Positions 60,412 to 64,000 of a stretch of DNA of 64,000 nt are shown here, piece after piece. The stretch lies in assembly GCA_963722415.1 (NCBI GenBank), contig CAVRNI010000033.1, positions 124,001-188,000 of the forward strand, read 5' to 3'. Below the pieces are notes generated by a model. It was not told the origin of the DNA, did not search any database, and saw only the letters and a list, made by a program, of their open reading frames with translations. The position numbers and the translations under genes are program-made. The stretch is from JALOLG01 sp963722415 (lineage in GTDB: Bacteria > Actinomycetota > Acidimicrobiia > Acidimicrobiales > Ilumatobacteraceae). The first letter of the stretch is position 1. Every line of letters begins with the position of its first letter.

Positions 60412-62360
60412 GTGGCGGTGCGCTCGCGAGCTCGGCTTCTCGTGTTGCTCGGGCTTCCCGTCATGGCGGTGGCGACGTTCCCCGCCACGGCGTTGGCTGC
60501 TCCTGCTCCTACTGCTGACGCCGCGGCGCAGGAGCTCGCTGATCGCTACGCGCCGATCGTGATGCTCAAGGATCAGGAGGAGGAGTGCGATACGTCCGGC
60601 GAGCCGTTCGCGCCGATGGCTGTCGATGTGCTGCTCGACAATCCTCAGATCGCGTTGCGGCAGGTCGGCAACGGCGATCCGACGGTGATGCGCGCGCCAG
60701 CGGCGAGTGACCTGTACGGGTTGGGGGAGGGCTTCTATCTCGATTTTCCCGGCGACTCGTTGCAGCCCGGGTGCCTGTACGAGCGGGACTTCCAGCGGTA
60801 TGCCGCAGTGCAGCCCGCCGCGGTGTACGCCCACGTCGTGCAGCAGGCCGACGAGCCCGACCTGCTCGCCGTCCAGTACTGGCTCTACTGGTACTACAAC
60901 GACTGGAACAACAAGCACGAGAGCGATTGGGAGTTCATCCAGATCCTGTTCCCCGCCTCGTCGGTCGACGAGGCGTTGGAGGTCGAACCGATCAGCGTCG
61001 GCTACGCGCAGCACACCGGCGGAGAGGGGGCTGACTGGGACTCCGACAAGCTCGAGCGCGAGGGCACGCACCCGATCGTGTACTCCTCGGCACGATCACA
61101 CGCCAGCTACTTCGGCGCCGCGCTGTACATGGGACGTAGCGGCGCCGAAGGCTTCGGCTGCGACATCACCGATGGACCGTCGACCCGCGTGGAGCCCGAC
61201 GTCGTGTTGCTGCCCGACACGGTCGACGATCCGACCGACCCGTTCGCGTGGCTGGCGTACGACGGCCGTTGGGGTGAGCGTCATTCGGACCCGAACAACG
61301 GTCCGACCGGACCAGCCGGCAAGGCTCGCTGGACCGCGCCGGTCGACTGGCAGGAGGATCTGCGCGACAGTGCGTTCGTCGTCCCCACCGGAGATTCGCA
61401 GGCGACGGAGGTGATCGACGCGTTCTGCGGCGTGGTCGAGTGGGGCTCGGTCAAGTTCATCGAGTTCCAATCGTCGCCGGGCCGCATCCTGTTCGGCATC
61501 CTGATCGTCGCCCTGCTCGCGCGGTTCCTCATCCGACGAACCTCGTGGAAGCGTGTCGAGCCCGTGCCGGTGGTGCGCCGGCGGCGGGGCGGTGAGATCG
61601 TCCGTGCCTCGCTGGTGCTGTACGGGCGCCATCCCGTGACGTTCGCCGCGATCGGTGTGCTCAACGTCCCACTCGTCATCGTGGCGGGGCTGATCGCCGG
61701 CCTGATACGACACGCGCCGCTGATCGGCAACGACATCCTGACGGGGTCGGAGTCCGGTGACGGTGCAACCCGGCTGTTGATGTCGCTCCTGATCAGCGGG
61801 CTCACCAGCGCGACCGCGTTCGTCGTCGCCGCGGCCGCTGTGACATGGATCGTCGACCAGTCGGCGACGGGCAGGCGCGTCACCGCGACCGACGCGATCA
61901 GAGCAATTTGGAGCCGCGCTCGCGACCTTGCAGGAGGGTTCGCGAGGGCCGCCGTGATCTTCTTGGTGCTGAGCATCACGGTGATCGGCATCCCGTTCGC
62001 GATCCGTCAGTTGGTGCGCTATCAGTTCATGCCGCCCGTCGTGATGCTCGAAGGTCTCGATGGTCGACGATCGCTGGCTCGGAGCTCGGAGCTCGTCCGC
62101 AAGCGGTGGTGGCACACGGCGCTCTTCGTCGGCACCGTGTACACCATCCTCGCCGGGATCGGCTTGGTGTTGGGGCTTGCCCTGCTCGTCGTCTTCACCG
62201 GGCTACCGCTGTGGACGTTGTCGCTGATCGTCACCATCGTGCAACGTGTTGGTCATGCCACTGGGCGCGATCGCGGTGACGATGCTCTACGGCGACGCCG
62301 TCGCCGAGCAGGCCGATCGGGCCGACGAGCGACCGCGTCGCCGAGTTGGCCGCAAGCGAC
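60412..62360 (+). CDS. Secreted Vps62-like domain fused to membrane helices (frameshift near 62250)
   Basis: The GTG start at 60412 gives a signal peptide (LLVLLGLPVMAVATFPATAL). The exported domain (res. ~40-350) reads ELADRYAPIVMLKDQEEECD, LLAVQYWLYWYYNDWNNKHE, SDWEFIQILFPASSVDEALE and VYSSARSHASYFGAALYMGR. This is the core of the Vps62-type domain of eukaryotic and some bacterial proteins, with its WYYND-HESDWE stretch. Then come several helices. Near 62250 the frame shifts (LVMPLGAIAVTMLYGDAVAE) and the stop is probably near 62360. Ligand and function unknown. Confidence 0.75.
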
Positions 62361-62444
62361 GCGTAGAGATTCGGGGTCCCCGACGTACTCACCCGATCGG
62401 GCTACTGTCCGAAGCGACTACGCATTCCCGAAGGAGCGTCCGAA

Positions 62445-62621
62445 ATGTTCAAGGCCTTGTTGGTGTTCGCCGTCGTGTTCCTCGTCGCGACGTTCCCGTC
62501 CACCTGGCTCCTGATGCTGTTCCTCGGCAACCTCGGGCTCGGTCTCAGCTACTGGGGGACCCTGCCGCTCGGGATCCTGGTCTCGGCGTCGATCGGCGGG
62601 GTCTCGTATCGACTCCCGTAG
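62445..62621 (+). CDS. 58-aa membrane peptide
   Basis: ATG 62445 with GAAGGAGCG eight bases upstream. FKALLVFAVVFLVATFPSTW, LLMLFLGNLGLGLSYWGTLP, LGILVSASIGGVSYRLP: two membrane helices. Its strong ribosome site makes it credible although it is short. It follows the Vps62-like gene on the same strand. Confidence 0.6.
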   Translation: MFKALLVFAVVFLVATFPSTWLLMLFLGNLGLGLSYWGTLPLGILVSASIGGVSYRLP

Positions 62622-62637
62622 CAACCGATCACTCGTC

Positions 62638-63140
62638 TCACCTTCGTCTCCGCCTCGGCGCGGCGCGTCGGCGCGCACGAGTTCGGCGTTCGGCGCGTAG
62701 GAGGCCACGACTCCACCATCGCTGTTCGCTGAGTGTCCACACCGAGCCCTTCGAGGCCCACTTCTTCCCCGAGATCGCGCGCGGTCGAATACGCGCGAAG
62801 GATGGGAAGGACGTTCTCCCCGTGCGTGCAGATGAGAACGTCGAGATCGTCGGCCAACAGTGCGGCGACGAGATCCTTCGCGAGCTGGGTGTCACCGATC
62901 GCCAACTCGCTGCGAGCGAGCACCGGCAAGTCGTGGGCGGCGGCGACACCAGCGACCGTGTCGAGGCATCGACGAGTTGGGCTGGACATGATGGAGCTCA
63001 ACTCGATTCCCATCGACCATCTCGCGACAACCTGTCGATTGGGCCAACCCTCGCTTGGTGAGTGGCCGATCGACATCGTCGCCCGTCCACTCCTTGCGGG
63101 GCACGGCAAGTGCGTGGCGAACGATGTAGACGGTCATCAC
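62638..63140 (-). CDS. SixA-like histidine phosphatase (several frameshifts)
   Basis: It begins MMTVYIVRHALAVPRKEWTG (the RHA phosphohistidine motif at the N-terminus), DDVDRPLTKRGLAQ, then in other frames SSPTRRCLDTVAGVAAAHDL, LLADDLDVLICTHGENVLPI (second catalytic His) and KGSVWTLS. The order is that of phosphohistidine/SixA phosphatases of about 165 residues. At least three frame changes lie between 63050 and 62750. The likely substrate is a phosphorylated protein histidine. Confidence 0.72.
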
Positions 63141-63191
63141 TTGCTCCAGGAAGTCCGTCGGTGGCCTCGTCGACTACCGGCGGTGTCCTGG

Positions 63192-64000
63192 TCAGGTCTC
63201 GGGTGGGGTCAGCACGGCGTCGATCGCGATCACGGTGCCGTTGCCTGGCCGGTAGCTCGGGCGCGATGCCGGCCGCGTCGTTGAAGCGGACGGTCTGCGC
63301 CGTCGAAGGTGATCGTGATCGGTGCGCCGTAGGACGGTTTGGACGCTCGGAGACCGTGGCGAGCTCGGCGAGCGTCCACTCGCTGTCGAGGATGTGGTAG
63401 CTGAGCACGGTGGCGGCCAGGGCGGGATCCTCGCGGAGTGCGTCGAGGTCGGCGGGGTCCATCGCCGCGAACGCGTCGTTGGTGGGCGCCAGGACGCTGA
63501 ACCGGCCGAGCGCGCTCAGGTCGGGCGCGAAGCCGCTCTGCTCGATGAGCTCGACGAGCGTGGTGAACCGAGGGTCGCCGCGGAGCACCTCCATGATCGT
63601 GGGTTCGGGCTCAGGTCGGGGGCCGGCGCCGCCGTGGTCGTTGGCGCCGGTGGTTCCGTCGTCGGTGGCTCGGTCGCCGGCGGCTCCGGTGTCGGGGGCT
63701 CGGTCGTCGGTGGCTCCGTCGTCGGGGGCTCCGGTGGAGGCGTACTGCCGGTCGTGAGCCCACGCTCGTAGGCCGCCCGCAACGTTGCCGCGTCGAGTAT
63801 TCCGGTCTCCGGCACGCCGAGCTCGCGCTGCAGGGCGCGGATCGCCTCGACGGTTTCGGCCGAGTACACACCGTCGATCGGGCCGGTGTAGAAGCCGAGA
63901 TCGGTGAGCAGCTGTTGGATGCCGGCCACCGAGTCGCCGAGCAGGGCGGTGATGTCGCCGTGTCGGGCACGCAACGCGGCATCGGTGGCCTCGTCGTAGA
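63192..64000 (-). CDS. Peptidoglycan-binding plus fasciclin (FAS1) protein, 5' end outside window
   Basis: Reading from the window edge: a peptidoglycan-binding repeat (VAGIQQLLTDLGFYTGPIDG, ETVEAIRALQRELGVPETGI), a Pro/Thr linker of PPTTEPP units and, after a frame change near 63600, a FAS1 domain (FTTLVELIEQSGFAPDLSAL, FSVLAPTNDAFAAMDPADLD, LSYHILDSEWTLAELATV). More frame changes follow before GNGTVIAIDAVLTPPET and a stop at 63192. It is probably exported and cell-wall-bound. The N-terminus and signal are outside the window. Confidence 0.8.

Overview
The window is high-GC, densely coded DNA with actinobacterial protein families throughout: PPK2, DUF402, DUF6325, DUF1622, WS/DGAT, LAL-type LuxR regulators, and secreted proteins with 'PTRVLDTR...DVAGWF' repeats. 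The overall style points to Acidimicrobiia (an Ilumatobacter-like bacterium). That placement is an inference from family content, not a phylogenetic result. I see no rRNA, tRNA or CRISPR array.

Layout. 1-8.8 kb holds the 5' and central part of a giant secreted RTX/calcium-binding protein on the minus strand. 8.9-19.6 kb holds an IS3 remnant, an intact-looking M14 zinc carboxypeptidase (one frameshift), a gene-poor stretch with a SET-domain remnant, a three-gene pseudopilin operon, two small hypotheticals, and an IS256 transposase remnant abutting the stump of an alpha/beta hydrolase. 19.9-30.1 kb is housekeeping and accessory: a repeat-containing secreted protein, PPK2 polyphosphate kinase, DUF402, VOC and TetR divergent pair, LtrA, a heavily frame-disrupted PhoX-like phosphatase, UBP zinc finger, and YceI. 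30.3-36.6 kb holds a MerR regulator with a clear operator, a PPOX-fold protein, the molybdate transporter modABC, a PadR regulator and an aldehyde dehydrogenase. 36.6-40.7 kb holds PLDc_N, PAP2 plus a membrane kinase-like protein, GNAT, and an SRPBCC-ArsR pair with a nested-palindrome promoter. 40.7-43.3 kb is a coupled operon of WS/DGAT acyltransferase, a nonapeptide-repeat protein and an RDD membrane protein.

43.4-60.4 kb is the most interesting part. It contains two LAL (MalT-like) LuxR regulators, DUF6325, a tiny protein with a triplicated 17-residue unit, DUF1622, three paralogous ~72-92 aa proteins, an arylsulfatase and a formylglycine-generating enzyme with its catalytic Cys pair, DUF1269, two YihY/BrkB membrane proteins, and other small membrane proteins. 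Five of its divergent promoter regions carry the same palindrome, ATCACC-N7/8-GGTGAY (half-sites vary slightly), which suggests a regulon controlled by the LAL regulators. The window ends with a Vps62-like membrane protein, a 58-aa membrane peptide, a SixA-like phosphatase and a peptidoglycan-binding/fasciclin protein that runs off the end.

Quality caveat. At least 20 otherwise conserved genes have their reading frame broken by single bases, and most of the events I could resolve are one extra base. This looks like residual long-read insertion error rather than decay, so several genes below are given as one feature spanning two or more frames.
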